Shown here: in pieces, positions 54,809 to 63,577 of the stretch | How the letters are laid out: the number at the start of each line of letters is the position of its first letter | Numbering within the stretch: position 1 is the stretch's first letter | NCBI RefSeq assembly: GCF_037023755.1 | Contig: NZ_CP146100.1 | Coordinates: forward strand, 4,929,501-4,993,500 | Length of the DNA stretch: 64,000 nt | DNA from: Saccharopolyspora sp. SCSIO 74807 | GTDB taxonomy: Bacteria; Actinomycetota; Actinomycetes; Mycobacteriales; Pseudonocardiaceae | Direction: 5' to 3' | The notes under the pieces: model-generated | What the model saw: the letters and a program-made list of their open reading frames with translations, nothing else | Databases searched by the model: none | What the model was told of the DNA's origin: nothing | Made by a program: the position numbers and the translations under genes

Positions 54809-56236
54809 TCAGGTGCCGCCGAGGAGGCGGCCGGTGAGCCGGTGGCCCTGCCGGGTCAGCTCCTCGAGCGTGGCGCGCAAGCGGGATTCGTCGAGGACCG
54901 GCTCGGCCACCCCTTCGGACAGCTGGGTGACGATCGTGCGGCGCACCCACTCGCGGACGAACGACGCGGTCACGCCCTCGGTCGCGGCGATCAACTCGGC
55001 AGGGTCGGCCACGTCGAGCCGGGTGGGCCCCGCGTACAGGCGCAGCAGCCGCTCGCGGGCGGCGGCGTCCGGGCGCGGCACCTCGACCGCGAGGTCGACC
55101 CGCCCCGGCCGGTCGACCAGCGCCTGCTCCAGCGCGTCGACGCGGTTGGTGGTGAGCACGAACGTGACATCGGCGTCCGGGTCGATGCCGTCGATGCGGT
55201 TGAGCAGCTCGAACAACAACGGTGTCGCACCGTGCGACACCGCGCGGTCCTCCGCGATCAGATCCACGTCCTCGATGATCAGCACCGCTGGCTGCAACCG
55301 GCGCACCAGCGCGGTGGCCGCGGGCAGCAGCGAAGTCAGGGCTCGCCCGGACAACACCGCCGCGGTGACTCCCTTCAGGCGGGACAGCAGGTAGCGCACC
55401 GTGTGGGTCTTGCCGGTGCCCGGCGGCCCGTGCAACAACAACCCGCGCTTGAGGTGCTGCCCCAGTTCCACCAGGCGAGCGTTGTGCCCGGCGCTGCGCA
55501 CCACGTGGCGCTCGATCGCCTCCAGCGCTCCGCCCGGAAGCACCACGTCGGCCGCATCGAGCCGGGGCCGGTGCAGGAAGGTGACCAGCTCGTTGCCGTA
55601 GTGGTCACCGATGTCGAACTGCAGCACAGCCCCGCGGTGCACGTCCCGCGCCCGGATGTTGGCTTCGAGGTCGTCCCTGGCGGCCGTCGCGACCGCGCGG
55701 CTCGCTGCGAAGACCTGCACCAGGCACGACGTCGAGTGGTCCTGCGGCCCGCGCAGCCCGAACACCACCGGGGAGCCGTCCGGTGCGCGGGAGGCGACGA
55801 AGCCGAGCTGCACCGCTTCGGTGACTTCGTCCGGTCCGATCGCGACGGTCCGGTAGTCCACCGCACCCAGTCGCACCATCCCGTGGTGCTCGGCCATCGA
55901 CAGCAGATTTCGCAGATCATGGCCGGAAACCCCGACACCGGCCGAGATCCCGAACCACTCCGCTCGCGGCGAACGCTGCGCCAGCAGCGCGTCGAAACCG
56001 CGCTGCACGTTGGCGTGCTCCCAGCCGCCGAACGACGACGACACGTTCGGCATCTCCCCCAGCTCGCAGCCCACGTGCGCGGTCACCCGGTCGACCAGGT
56101 CCGACGAGCGCTGCTCGCGAACCCGCGAGCGCGCCGCCTCGACCAGCTCGGTCAGCCCCGACGCCAGCCGCAGCGCGCGCTCGGCGTCCAGCGGATTTCC
56201 GTTGTCATCCCCAGTTTCGCCCATGGCGATCGACAC
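54809..56236 (-). CDS. AAA+ ATPase with large unknown N-terminal domain
   Basis: The 475-residue protein has an N-terminal region of about 235 residues that I do not recognise, then a classical CDC48/SpoVK-like AAA module: Walker A GPPGTGKT at 270-277, Walker B VLIIEDVDLIAED with E322-D323, sensor TTNR at 362-365, and an arginine-finger region RPGRVDLAVEVPRP. It probably remodels a protein substrate. It is not in an obvious operon: 69 bases separate it from the end of the amidohydrolase gene upstream. Confidence 0.88.
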   Translation of the reverse strand: MSIAMGETGDDNGNPLDAERALRLASGLTELVEAARSRVREQRSSDLVDRVTAHVGCELGEMPNVSSSFGGWEHANVQRGFDALLAQRSPRAEWFGISAGVGVSGHDLRNLLSMAEHHGMVRLGAVDYRTVAIGPDEVTEAVQLGFVASRAPDGSPVVFGLRGPQDHSTSCLVQVFAASRAVATAARDDLEANIRARDVHRGAVLQFDIGDHYGNELVTFLHRPRLDAADVVLPGGALEAIERHVVRSAGHNARLVELGQHLKRGLLLHGPPGTGKTHTVRYLLSRLKGVTAAVLSGRALTSLLPAATALVRRLQPAVLIIEDVDLIAEDRAVSHGATPLLFELLNRIDGIDPDADVTFVLTTNRVDALEQALVDRPGRVDLAVEVPRPDAAARERLLRLYAGPTRLDVADPAELIAATEGVTASFVREWVRRTIVTQLSEGVAEPVLDESRLRATLEELTRQGHRLTGRLLGGT

Positions 56237-56305
56237 TGTCAGAACTCGGCGAGAGCGCTCAACCGGAATGCGCGGATCGGAACTCTCAGGACACAGTGGA
56301 CGAAC

Positions 56306-57433
56306 TCACGGCCATTCCCCGCCGAGCCCGTAGGCGCGGGCAGCGTTGCCGCCGGCGATCCCGCGGACGAGCCGTTCCGCGTCGGTTGCGGCCAGCACGT
56401 CCTCGCCGAGCCACCGGTCGATCAGGCGCCCGAACCGCTCGCGCCACAGCAGCGCGCCGAGGTGGTGCAGCTCGGGCAGTCCGAACCCGTCCGATGAGAA
56501 GCAGACTGCGGGCCATGGCGCGATTTCCAGCGTTTCGGCCAGCACCGCGGCGGCCTGCGCACCCACGTGCGGGATCGTCAGTCCGAGATCGACCAGCACG
56601 TGCGGGTAAGCGTGCGCCAGGTATGCGGCGTTGCGGTGAAACGGCCAGCAGTGCAGCAGCACCAGCGTCGGACCAGTATCCACTGTGGATCGAATGAAGT
56701 CGGTCAGCAGCAGCGGATCCGCCTCGTGCAACCGCAAGTCCGGGTCGCCGAACCCGGTGTGCAGCTGCAACGGCAAACCCAGCTCGGCCCCGATCGAGGC
56801 GCCCAGGTGCACCAGCCAAGCCAGCAGCACCGGATCCCGCAGCCTGCGGTCCGGTCCGGACAACCACGCCGCGGCCCGCGAATCCACCTGCCCGGAGCCC
56901 GGGCGTCGATCCGGCATCCGCAAGCCGCAGCGGTAGGCCACGACGCTTTTGAGCCCGATCGCGTTCGCCGCCTGCGAGCGGATCTCCCGCTCCACTTCGG
57001 CGGCCAGGCATGCGGCCGACACTCCGCGTTGCGCGACCTGTTCGGCGACGGCTTCCAGGCGCACGACCTCCCGCGCGTGCCCGCCACCGAGATCGGCGAG
57101 CTCGGCGACGCCGGTCAACGGTGGCGTGTTCAACCCGGTGTCGACCAGCCAGGTCGTGGTTCCCGAGGCGCGCAGCAGGCGACGGCTGACCTCGCGCCAG
57201 CCCAGCGCGGCCCGCCGGGCCAGGTAGTCCTCGGCGGGCGCGTGCCGCGGCAGGTCCAGCACCGGCGCGCACAGCCTGCGCAGCGTGACACCGAGCATCG
57301 ACTCGAACGGGCTGCGGCCCGGCACCACCCGGTCGGCCTCCGTCAGCAGCAGTTCGAAGCCGGCCCGGTCCAGGTCGGCGTCGCGCACGCCGTGGCAGTG
57401 CTGGTCGAGCAGCGGGAGCCCGTCGGTGAGCAC
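56306..57433 (-). CDS. Amidohydrolase family protein (FluG N-terminal-like)
   Basis: The 375-residue protein has the metal-binding DQHCHG at residues 10-15, LQLHTGFGDPDLRL, LLHCWPFHRNAAYLAHAYPHVLVDLG and CFSSDGFGLPELHHLGALLWRE, giving a TIM-barrel amidohydrolase with His and Asp ligands. It starts 6 bases after the stop of the glutamine-synthetase-like gene, so the two are translationally linked. In fungal FluG an amidohydrolase and a GS domain are fused in one chain; here they are separate. It may hydrolyse the gamma-glutamyl product or a related amide. Confidence 0.87.
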   Translation of the reverse strand: MLTDGLPLLDQHCHGVRDADLDRAGFELLLTEADRVVPGRSPFESMLGVTLRRLCAPVLDLPRHAPAEDYLARRAALGWREVSRRLLRASGTTTWLVDTGLNTPPLTGVAELADLGGGHAREVVRLEAVAEQVAQRGVSAACLAAEVEREIRSQAANAIGLKSVVAYRCGLRMPDRRPGSGQVDSRAAAWLSGPDRRLRDPVLLAWLVHLGASIGAELGLPLQLHTGFGDPDLRLHEADPLLLTDFIRSTVDTGPTLVLLHCWPFHRNAAYLAHAYPHVLVDLGLTIPHVGAQAAAVLAETLEIAPWPAVCFSSDGFGLPELHHLGALLWRERFGRLIDRWLGEDVLAATDAERLVRGIAGGNAARAYGLGGEWP

Positions 57434-57439
57434 GGCGAC

Positions 57440-58804
57440 CTACCAGCGGGACCGGGTGGCGGCCACCAGCTCGTCCGCGCTTGCCGAACCGAAGCGGCGC
57501 GCTTCGGCTCGGCGCACCGTCACCACCGCATCGTGCAGCACCTCGCCCATGGCTTCGGCCAGCACGGCGGAGTTCGCCAGCGCCTCGGCCGCGTCCGCCC
57601 CGGTGGCAGGCAGCCGCGGCACGTCTTGCGTTTCGAGCAGTGCCGGGTCACCGGTGGTCTCCGCGGGCAGCCGCAACCCGCGGCGAACACCCGCCGCTCC
57701 GGCGGCGAGCACGCTGCCCATCACCAGGTAGGGGTTCGCGGTGGCGTCGAAGCACTTCACCTCCGCGTTCGCCGCCCACTCGGCGGTTCCGCGCACACCG
57801 GGGACGAGGCGGATCGCGGATTCCCTGGCCTCCCGGCCCCACGCCTGCCAGACCCCGGCCCAGCGGGACGGCACCATCCGCAGGAAGCTCGCCGGGTTCC
57901 CGGCCCCGACCGCCAGCAGCGCAGGCAGTTCCACCAGCACACCGGCCAGGAAGGCCTCGGCTTCCCGGCGCAGGCCGTGCGGCCCGTCGCCGCCGGTGAA
58001 CAGGTTGCCCGCGTCGTCGTGGACGGACAGGTGCACGTGCGCGCCGGAACCCGGCATCCCCGGCACCACGCACGGCGCGAAGCTCGCCCGCCAGCCGTGG
58101 CGGCGCGCCACTTGCCGGGCGGTGTGCCGCACCAAGATCGCGTCGTCGGCCGCGGCCACCGGATCGGCCGCGGACACCGACAGCTCCACCTGTCCCGAGG
58201 TGTATTCCGGATGGAACTGCTCTACCGGCAATCCTTGGGCGTGCAGGGTGTGCACCAGCTCCCGCGCGTACTCCGCGGCACCTTCGAGGCGCGTCTGGCC
58301 GTACGCGGGACCGACGACGGCGGGGACGAATTCCTCGGTTCCGCCCGCACCGAGCGCCCACTCGTGTTCGACCGCGGCACGCACCGACAGCCCCGAGCTC
58401 TGCAGCGCCGCCGCCTGGTTCCGGGCGAACGCCCGCTGGCAGGCGGTGAAGCGCCCGCCTTCCTGCACGAACTTGTCGACCGGCGCCCATGCCCAGCCGG
58501 GCTGCGCGGCCAGCGGCACCAGTCGCCCGAGATCGGGGATCAGCCGCAGGTCGCCGTCCGGGCCGCCGAGGTGACGGCCGTAGACCATCTCGTCGTCGAA
58601 GCAGAACGTCTCGAAGCACGGCGAGACACCGATCCCGTAGTGGGACGCGGTGCCGAGCCGCTCCAGCGGAACCGCCTTCGACCGGACCACTCCGGCGTTG
58701 TCCGCGAAGGACAGTTCGACCATCGAGACCCCGGACGCGCGCAGCCGCGCGAGCAAGCCGCCGAGGCCGGGCGGTTCGGCGGCGGGAATGCGATCGGCTG
58801 TCAT
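57440..58804 (-). CDS. Glutamine synthetase-like ligase (type I fold)
   Basis: The 454-residue protein has GS features: a beta-grasp N-terminus (VELSFADNAGVVRSKAVPLERL), metal-site glutamates in QFHPEYTSGQVELSV (E200, E207), the ATP-site GSGAHVHLSV near 252-260 and FDATANPYLVMGSVLAAG. The C-terminal adenylylation loop of true GlnA is missing. Such proteins often join glutamate to amines rather than ammonia. ATG 58804 is chosen because GGAGG lies 8 bases away; GTG 58810 is too close. It forms an operon with the amidohydrolase. Confidence 0.88.
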   Translation of the reverse strand: MTADRIPAAEPPGLGGLLARLRASGVSMVELSFADNAGVVRSKAVPLERLGTASHYGIGVSPCFETFCFDDEMVYGRHLGGPDGDLRLIPDLGRLVPLAAQPGWAWAPVDKFVQEGGRFTACQRAFARNQAAALQSSGLSVRAAVEHEWALGAGGTEEFVPAVVGPAYGQTRLEGAAEYARELVHTLHAQGLPVEQFHPEYTSGQVELSVSAADPVAAADDAILVRHTARQVARRHGWRASFAPCVVPGMPGSGAHVHLSVHDDAGNLFTGGDGPHGLRREAEAFLAGVLVELPALLAVGAGNPASFLRMVPSRWAGVWQAWGREARESAIRLVPGVRGTAEWAANAEVKCFDATANPYLVMGSVLAAGAAGVRRGLRLPAETTGDPALLETQDVPRLPATGADAAEALANSAVLAEAMGEVLHDAVVTVRRAEARRFGSASADELVAATRSRW

Positions 58805-58860
58805 CCGCACGGCCTCCTGCGACTGGCGGGCCGTTGAACCGGCCCCGGACGCGGCCGATC

Positions 58861-60108
58861 TTACCCGGCGTGCCCGGTCGGCCGCGGCGAGTCACGAGCC
58901 GCGCGGGAGCCGGTGTTGACCAATCCAGCGGCGACCGACCGCTCGCCCGTACCGGACGGGAGCGGACGACCGATCAGGGCGCGGAACTCGGGCGCGGGCA
59001 CCGCAGGCGAGAACAGGAACCCCTGGAACTTGTCGTAACCGAAACCGGCGAGCCGGTGCAGCTGCCCTGCGGTTTCCACCCCTTCGGCGACGCAGACGCT
59101 GCCGCGGGCGCGGGCGATGCTCAGCGCGGCACCGGCGATCGCGGTGTCCACCGGATCGTCCTCGACGCCGGAGACGAACTTGCGGTCGAGCTTGATGGCC
59201 TGCACGGGCAGGTCCTTGAGCCGCTCCAGCGAGGAGTAGCCGGTGCCGAAGTCGTCCACCGCGAACCGCACCCCGCGTTCGACCAGGCCGGTGATGGCGC
59301 CGTGGGTGGCCGGGGCGAGGTCGAGCAGGTCGGTCTCGGTGATCTCCAGGATCAGGCGGTCCCACGGCAGGCCGCAAGCGGCGACGATCTCGGCGAGCAG
59401 CTCGTCGAACGCCGGGTCGTGCAGCAGCTGGCTGCCCAGGTTGATCGCGATCCCCACCGGGCGGTCCCCGCACGCAGGCCAGGCCGTGGCCTGCTGCAGC
59501 GCGGCGCGCAGCACCCATTCGTCGAGTTCGGGCAGCAGACCGGCGTGCCGTGCGGCGGGCATGATGCTGCTGGGAAACAGCAGCCCGTGCTGCGGGTGCG
59601 GCCACCGCACCAGCGCTTCTGCACTGCTGATGTACCCCGCCCGGTCCACGACGGGCTGGTAGTGCACGGTGAGCTGGTCGTGCGCGATCGCCTCCCGGAG
59701 CTGCTGCTCCAACGAGGCGTGCGGCGCCGCGGGCTCGAACTGCCCGGTCCGCTGCTGCCGCTCACCGACATCGACGAACGTCGTCAGCCACACCCGCTCG
59801 CCGTTCTGCTGCGGAGAGGCGGCCGAACTGATGTCGCAGACCACTTGTTCCCCGTGCTTGCCGATCAGGCGGTGCAGGTGGCCCGCCCGGCCGCCGCAGT
59901 CGGCGAAGGAACCGTCCGGATCCTGCGGCGCGTGCAGGTCGGCCCAGGTCAGCTCGGTGATCTCGGCGCGGGTATAGCCCAGGATCGCGCACAGCGCGGC
60001 GTTGGCCTCCAGCACAGTCCCCCGCGCATCCAGCGCGGCCAGCGCCACCGGCAGGCTGTGGAACAGCTCGGCCGACTCCGCGGTGAATGCTGGCGGCTGC
60101 TGGTTCAC
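58861..60108 (-). CDS. PAS-EAL protein, cyclic di-GMP phosphodiesterase
   Basis: The 415-residue soluble protein has a PAS domain (residues 10-125; FHSLPVALAALDARGTVLEANAALCAILGYTRAEI) and a full EAL domain. Its EAL motifs are AEALVRW, INLGSQLL, EITETD, VDDFGTGYSSL, KLDRKFV, VAEGVET and FQGFLFS, so all catalytic residues are present. There is no GGDEF domain. It should degrade c-di-GMP under control of a PAS-sensed signal. GTG 60108 with GGGAG upstream is used; the frame stays open upstream. Confidence 0.9.
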   Translation of the reverse strand: MNQQPPAFTAESAELFHSLPVALAALDARGTVLEANAALCAILGYTRAEITELTWADLHAPQDPDGSFADCGGRAGHLHRLIGKHGEQVVCDISSAASPQQNGERVWLTTFVDVGERQQRTGQFEPAAPHASLEQQLREAIAHDQLTVHYQPVVDRAGYISSAEALVRWPHPQHGLLFPSSIMPAARHAGLLPELDEWVLRAALQQATAWPACGDRPVGIAINLGSQLLHDPAFDELLAEIVAACGLPWDRLILEITETDLLDLAPATHGAITGLVERGVRFAVDDFGTGYSSLERLKDLPVQAIKLDRKFVSGVEDDPVDTAIAGAALSIARARGSVCVAEGVETAGQLHRLAGFGYDKFQGFLFSPAVPAPEFRALIGRPLPSGTGERSVAAGLVNTGSRAARDSPRPTGHAG

Positions 60109-60445
60109 GTGAGGCTCCCGGTTCGACCGATGCAGGCACCGCACCGGTGCCGTAGTCGCCATGTCGCTGTAGGTGCAGGTGACACACGTACCGCTTTCGG
60201 CGGACGCGCAACGCTCACCGCCGATGCTACCGGCGCAGTATGAAGGCCGACCGTTGCACGGCAAACGTGCACCGGCACGACGCCCGCGGCTTACCAGGAT
60301 CGTTTCCACTCCGCGGATTCGCACGCTCTGGCCAGCGTCGACGAGCCGTCCGGCTTGCCACCGCGCCGCGTGCACGCAGCGAGCACGCCGCCGTCTCCTA
60401 TAGTCGGCGGCGGCATTCCCGATCATCGCAGCTTGGAGGCAAGGT
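60109..60445. other. Divergent intergenic region, EAL gene / reductase gene
   Basis: This 337-base gap holds the promoters of the PAS-EAL gene (-) and the NmrA-like gene (+). TATAGT at 60399-60404, 42 bases before the + strand start, is a good -10 candidate, but no -35 at the right distance is seen. Open frames in it have no ribosome site or recognisable product. Confidence 0.4.
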
Positions 60446-61327
60446 TTGGCCATCGCAGCGAAGGACCGCGGCACCGTGGCGGTCACCGGCGCGACAGGCG
60501 CGCTCGGCAGCCGGATCGCCGCACGGCTCGCCGACGGCGGGGTGCCGCAGCTGCTGATCGGGCGCGATCCGTCCCGGCTGCCCGAGCTGCCCTTCGCCGA
60601 GAAGCGCGGTCCGGCCGCCTACGACGACGCCGCGGCCATGCGCAGCGCGCTCGACGGCGCCTCCACGCTCGTGCTGATCTCCTCGCACCCGACCGGCAAG
60701 CGGCTGGAGGAACACGCCTCCGCCGTGCAGGCCGGGATGGACGTCGGCGTCGGCCGGGTGCTGTACGTGTCGCTGATCGGAGCGGCGGCAACGGCGACCT
60801 ACCGCAACGCCCGCGACCACTGGCTGACCGAGCAGTACCTGGCGGGTGCGGGAGTCCGGCACACCGTCTTCCGCGCCGGTTTCTACGCCTCCACCCCTGC
60901 CGCGCTGGCCGACGAGGAGTTCACGATCCGCGGTCCCGGCGGCGACGGCAGGGTCGCGTTCACCACCCACGACGACATCGCCGCGACGATCACCGGCGTG
61001 GCCACCGACGAGAGCACCGAGCACGACGGCGCCGTCCTGGAGGTCACCGGCCCCGAGTCGCTCACCCTCGCCGAAGCCGTCCCGCGGATCGCCGAGGCCA
61101 CCGGCAAGCCCTACCGGTACGAGCCGGAGACCTTGCCGGAGGCGTTCGCGCGGCGGTGGCGGCTGGGCATCAGCGGCACCCAGATCGAGGCGTGGATCTC
61201 CTGGTACCAGGCCATCGCCGGGGGCGAGCTGGACAAGGTGACCGACGTCGTGCCCCGCATCACCGGCTCGCCTGCCACACCCATCCGCGAAGCGGGGTGG
61301 TGGCCCGCGCCGAAGACGGCGCGCTGA
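60446..61327 (+). CDS. NmrA-like NAD(P)-binding reductase (atypical SDR)
   Basis: The 293-residue protein begins with the dinucleotide motif VAVTGATGALGSRIAARL and has YVSLIGAAATATYRNARDHWLTEQYL and TVFRAGFYASTPA, as in QOR2/NmrA-type atypical short-chain reductases. It uses TTG as start codon, with TTGGAGGCAAGG just upstream. The substrate is unknown. Confidence 0.88.
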   Translation: MAIAAKDRGTVAVTGATGALGSRIAARLADGGVPQLLIGRDPSRLPELPFAEKRGPAAYDDAAAMRSALDGASTLVLISSHPTGKRLEEHASAVQAGMDVGVGRVLYVSLIGAAATATYRNARDHWLTEQYLAGAGVRHTVFRAGFYASTPAALADEEFTIRGPGGDGRVAFTTHDDIAATITGVATDESTEHDGAVLEVTGPESLTLAEAVPRIAEATGKPYRYEPETLPEAFARRWRLGISGTQIEAWISWYQAIAGGELDKVTDVVPRITGSPATPIREAGWWPAPKTAR

Positions 61328-61356
61328 TCCGCGGGACCCCGGTCGTGATCGGCGGG

Positions 61357-61530
61357 CTACTCGCCTTCGGCTGCGGTGTCCGCGTGCGGGCGCCGGTCCG
61401 GATCAACGGCCGGGCGAGCCGGTTGCTTGTCGCCGGTATCCGAGTCCGGTGTGGCGAGCACCTCCGGTTGCCGGATCCCTTCGGCCGGGTCCGAGTTGTG
61501 CTCTCGCGGTGGCTGGTTCATCCGTGTCAT
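61357..61530 (-). CDS. Small polar hypothetical protein
   Basis: A 57-residue frame with an excellent GGGGAGG ribosome site before ATG 61530. The product starts MTRMNQPPREHNSDPAEG and is rich in Pro, Asp, Glu and Ala, highly charged, with no hydrophobic core, so it is probably disordered. It sits between the reductase gene and the DsbA-like gene. No family is recognised. Confidence 0.5.
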   Translation of the reverse strand: MTRMNQPPREHNSDPAEGIRQPEVLATPDSDTGDKQPARPAVDPDRRPHADTAAEGE

Positions 61531-61596
61531 GACGTGCCTCCCCGAGTCGGCTCACCCGGCGGATGCCCCCGCTCGGCGACCCGAAAACCGCGCGGC

Positions 61597-62301
61597 TCAC
61601 CGCACCTGGGTGCCGGTCCGGGCGAGCTTCGCGGTCAACGGGGTGTCCGGGAAGCTGCGCAGGTTCCGCTTGAGCTCGGCGAAGCCGGGCCAGGTGGCGA
61701 GCGTTTCCACCGCAGACCACAGGCGCAGCGCATCCGTCCCTGCGGGCGGCGAGTCGACGACCGGCCCGAACAGCGCCGGGCCGTCGGGCGGCGCGAAGGA
61801 CAAGATCGGAGTGCCCACTCCGCCCCCGCAACGGTCCACGCCTTCGAACGTCTCGGCCCGCAGGTCCGCGTCGCGGTCCGCGTCGTCGGCCGCCTCGGCG
61901 AGGTCCGCGGGCAGTCCGGCCCGTTCGAGCGCCGGGCGCAGATCGCGGTGGCGGGCCATCTCCTGCATGACCGCGTCGAAGTCGTCGCCCTGCGGTGCCT
62001 CGGAATCCCAAACCAGTTCGCCGAGCGCGGTGTAGAGATCACCGACGCGTTCCGGGCCCGCGCGCTCGCGGGCGGCGTGCACCACCCGCAGCATTTCCAG
62101 TCCGCGCACGTGGCTGTCCGGGTAGGCGGGTGAGGCCTGCTTGCGCTGTTCGTAGCTGATGTCCTCGTTGAGGATCGCCAGCGACAGCGGACGCCAGCGC
62201 ACTGCGAGCGTCCGCTGCCGCTGCACCTCCACCACCCAGCGCGAGGTCACCCAGCAGAACGGGCAAAGCGGGTCGAAGAAGAACTCGAGATCTGCACTCA
62301 C
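61597..62301 (-). CDS. DsbA-family mycothiol-dependent nitroreductase (Rv2466c-like)
   Basis: The 234-residue protein has a thioredoxin-fold active site FDPLCPFCWVTSRW (Cys 13 and 16) and a helical insert typical of the DsbA-like Rv2466c group (PLSLAILNEDISYEQRKQASPAYPDSHVRGLEMLRVVHAARE). Rv2466c uses mycothiol to reduce substrates including nitro prodrugs and protects against oxidative stress. The third-domain GGGVGTPILSF contains the cis-Pro. It starts at GTG 62301. Confidence 0.92.
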   Translation of the reverse strand: MSADLEFFFDPLCPFCWVTSRWVVEVQRQRTLAVRWRPLSLAILNEDISYEQRKQASPAYPDSHVRGLEMLRVVHAARERAGPERVGDLYTALGELVWDSEAPQGDDFDAVMQEMARHRDLRPALERAGLPADLAEAADDADRDADLRAETFEGVDRCGGGVGTPILSFAPPDGPALFGPVVDSPPAGTDALRLWSAVETLATWPGFAELKRNLRSFPDTPLTAKLARTGTQVR

Positions 62302-62404
62302 ACCGACCGGCTACCCACTGCCCCGGGCCGTGCACACGCACCGCTGCGGCAACCAGAACCCGGCCGCTACGAGCGAATTTCGCCGTCGCGGCCCGCGGTT
62401 CGGG

Positions 62405-62620
62405 TCAAGCGACCGGTTGTCGTTCCGGCTCGCCCTCCCGCGCGGGCTGCTCGGCCGCGCGCGGTTCACGCACGTCTTCATCGGAAACCGGGTCGCCCCG
62501 ACCGCGATCATCGAGGACGCGTTCGGACTCGCGCATCGTCCGGTTCGAGCGCGACGCCAGCCACGAGATCAGCAAGCACATGGCCAGCGCCAGCGCGGGC
62601 ACAAGCCACTGGAAGAGCAT
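62405..62620 (-). CDS. Small single-helix membrane protein
   Basis: A 71-residue frame starting with one strong hydrophobic helix (LFQWLVPALALAMCLLISWLA), followed by a highly charged, Arg/Glu/Asp-rich cytoplasmic tail. The ribosome site is weak. The layout (short helix, long charged tail) is common among small actinobacterial membrane proteins of unknown role. The 206 bases upstream, to 62826, show nothing else. Confidence 0.45.
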   Translation of the reverse strand: MLFQWLVPALALAMCLLISWLASRSNRTMRESERVLDDRGRGDPVSDEDVREPRAAEQPAREGEPERQPVA

Positions 62621-62826
62621 TTCGCGCTCGCACTTTCAGGCGGGAATCAATTCGCAACACCGGCCGCTCACTGCTGCACCACCCAGGTCACGGCTGAAGC
62701 TTCGCAAAACCGCTGGAGCGAGCCGATGATCTGCTCGCCAGTGCCGCCGGCCGCGGGGCAACACCGCACCGCGCCCGTGCATTCCCGGCGATCCATCCGC
62801 CGGGATCGGCCGCCGGCCGATCATCC

Positions 62827-63507
62827 TCAGTGGACGGAGTTCGCGCGGACGCTCCCGGCCGCGGCCAACGCCCGCCGCCCCGAACGCGCGGCCCGTTCCG
62901 GATCGTCGCCGAGTCCGACGAGCAGGTTGAACGCCATCGGCATGAACACCTGCTCCGGTCCGTCGAACTGATCGAAGTGCCCGGACAGCTCGAGCGTGAC
63001 GTAACCGTGCAGCAGACTCCAGAGCTGCGCGGCGACGTGGGCGGGTTCGGCTTCCCGGATGCGGCCGCTGCGGACCGTCCGTTCCGTCGCGGCGACGAGG
63101 TGCCCGTAGGCGCGCTGCGACACGCTCGGCTCGTCCGCCCCCGGCTGCTCGTGTTCTTCCGGCCGATGACCGCCGGGGGCCGACAGCCCGAACATCACGT
63201 CGTAGAGGTGCGGGTTCTCGCGAGCCACGTCGCGGTAGGCCAGCGCCAGCCTGCCGAGGTCCACTACCGGATCGTCGGTGGCGGCGACCTCCGCAAGCCG
63301 CGCATCCAGCCGCCGGAACCCTTCCTCGATCACCGTGCTGAGCAGCTGAGGCATGCCGCCGAAGTAGTGGTAGACCGCCATCGTCGACGCGCCGACCTCC
63401 CGCGCCAACCGGCGGGCCTGCAACGCCGCCGGGCCTTCCGCGGCCAGCAGCGCCACCGCGGCCTGCACGAGCCGATCACGCATTCCGGCCGAACCTGTCG
63501 TGCTCAC
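62827..63507 (-). CDS. TetR family transcriptional regulator with TetR_C-type ligand domain
   Basis: The 226-residue regulator has an N-terminal HTH (RDRLVQAAVALLAAEGPAALQARRLAREVGASTMAVYHYFGGMPQLL) and a helical ligand domain (ENPHLYDVMFG ... AAQLWSLLHGYVTLELSGHF), typical of the TetR_C_33/WHG group. GTG 63507 with GGGAGG upstream is chosen over a TTG three codons earlier. It is divergent from the carotenoid oxygenase gene with two palindromes between, so it very likely represses that gene and itself. Confidence 0.92.
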   Translation of the reverse strand: MSTTGSAGMRDRLVQAAVALLAAEGPAALQARRLAREVGASTMAVYHYFGGMPQLLSTVIEEGFRRLDARLAEVAATDDPVVDLGRLALAYRDVARENPHLYDVMFGLSAPGGHRPEEHEQPGADEPSVSQRAYGHLVAATERTVRSGRIREAEPAHVAAQLWSLLHGYVTLELSGHFDQFDGPEQVFMPMAFNLLVGLGDDPERAARSGRRALAAAGSVRANSVH

Positions 63508-63523
63508 CCTTGGCAACCTCCCA

Positions 63524-63559
63524 TAACGTCGTTACATTAATCCTATAACCGCGTTATAG
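63524..63559. promoter_or_regulatory. Two palindromic TetR operators
   Basis: TAACG-T-CGTTA (63524-63534) and CTATAAC-CGC-GTTATAG (63543-63559) are both perfect inverted repeats, side by side in the 70-base divergent gap. Both share a TAAC/GTTA core. The second one is also the likeliest promoter -10 area of the oxygenase gene, since it is AT-rich. Confidence 0.75.
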
Positions 63560-63577
63560 CCAGCAGGGGGATGCGCC

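Noticed and set aside
60240-60557. 105-codon + strand frame in the EAL/reductase gap
   Set aside because: It runs into the reductase gene in another frame and is Arg/Ser-rich without a ribosome site.
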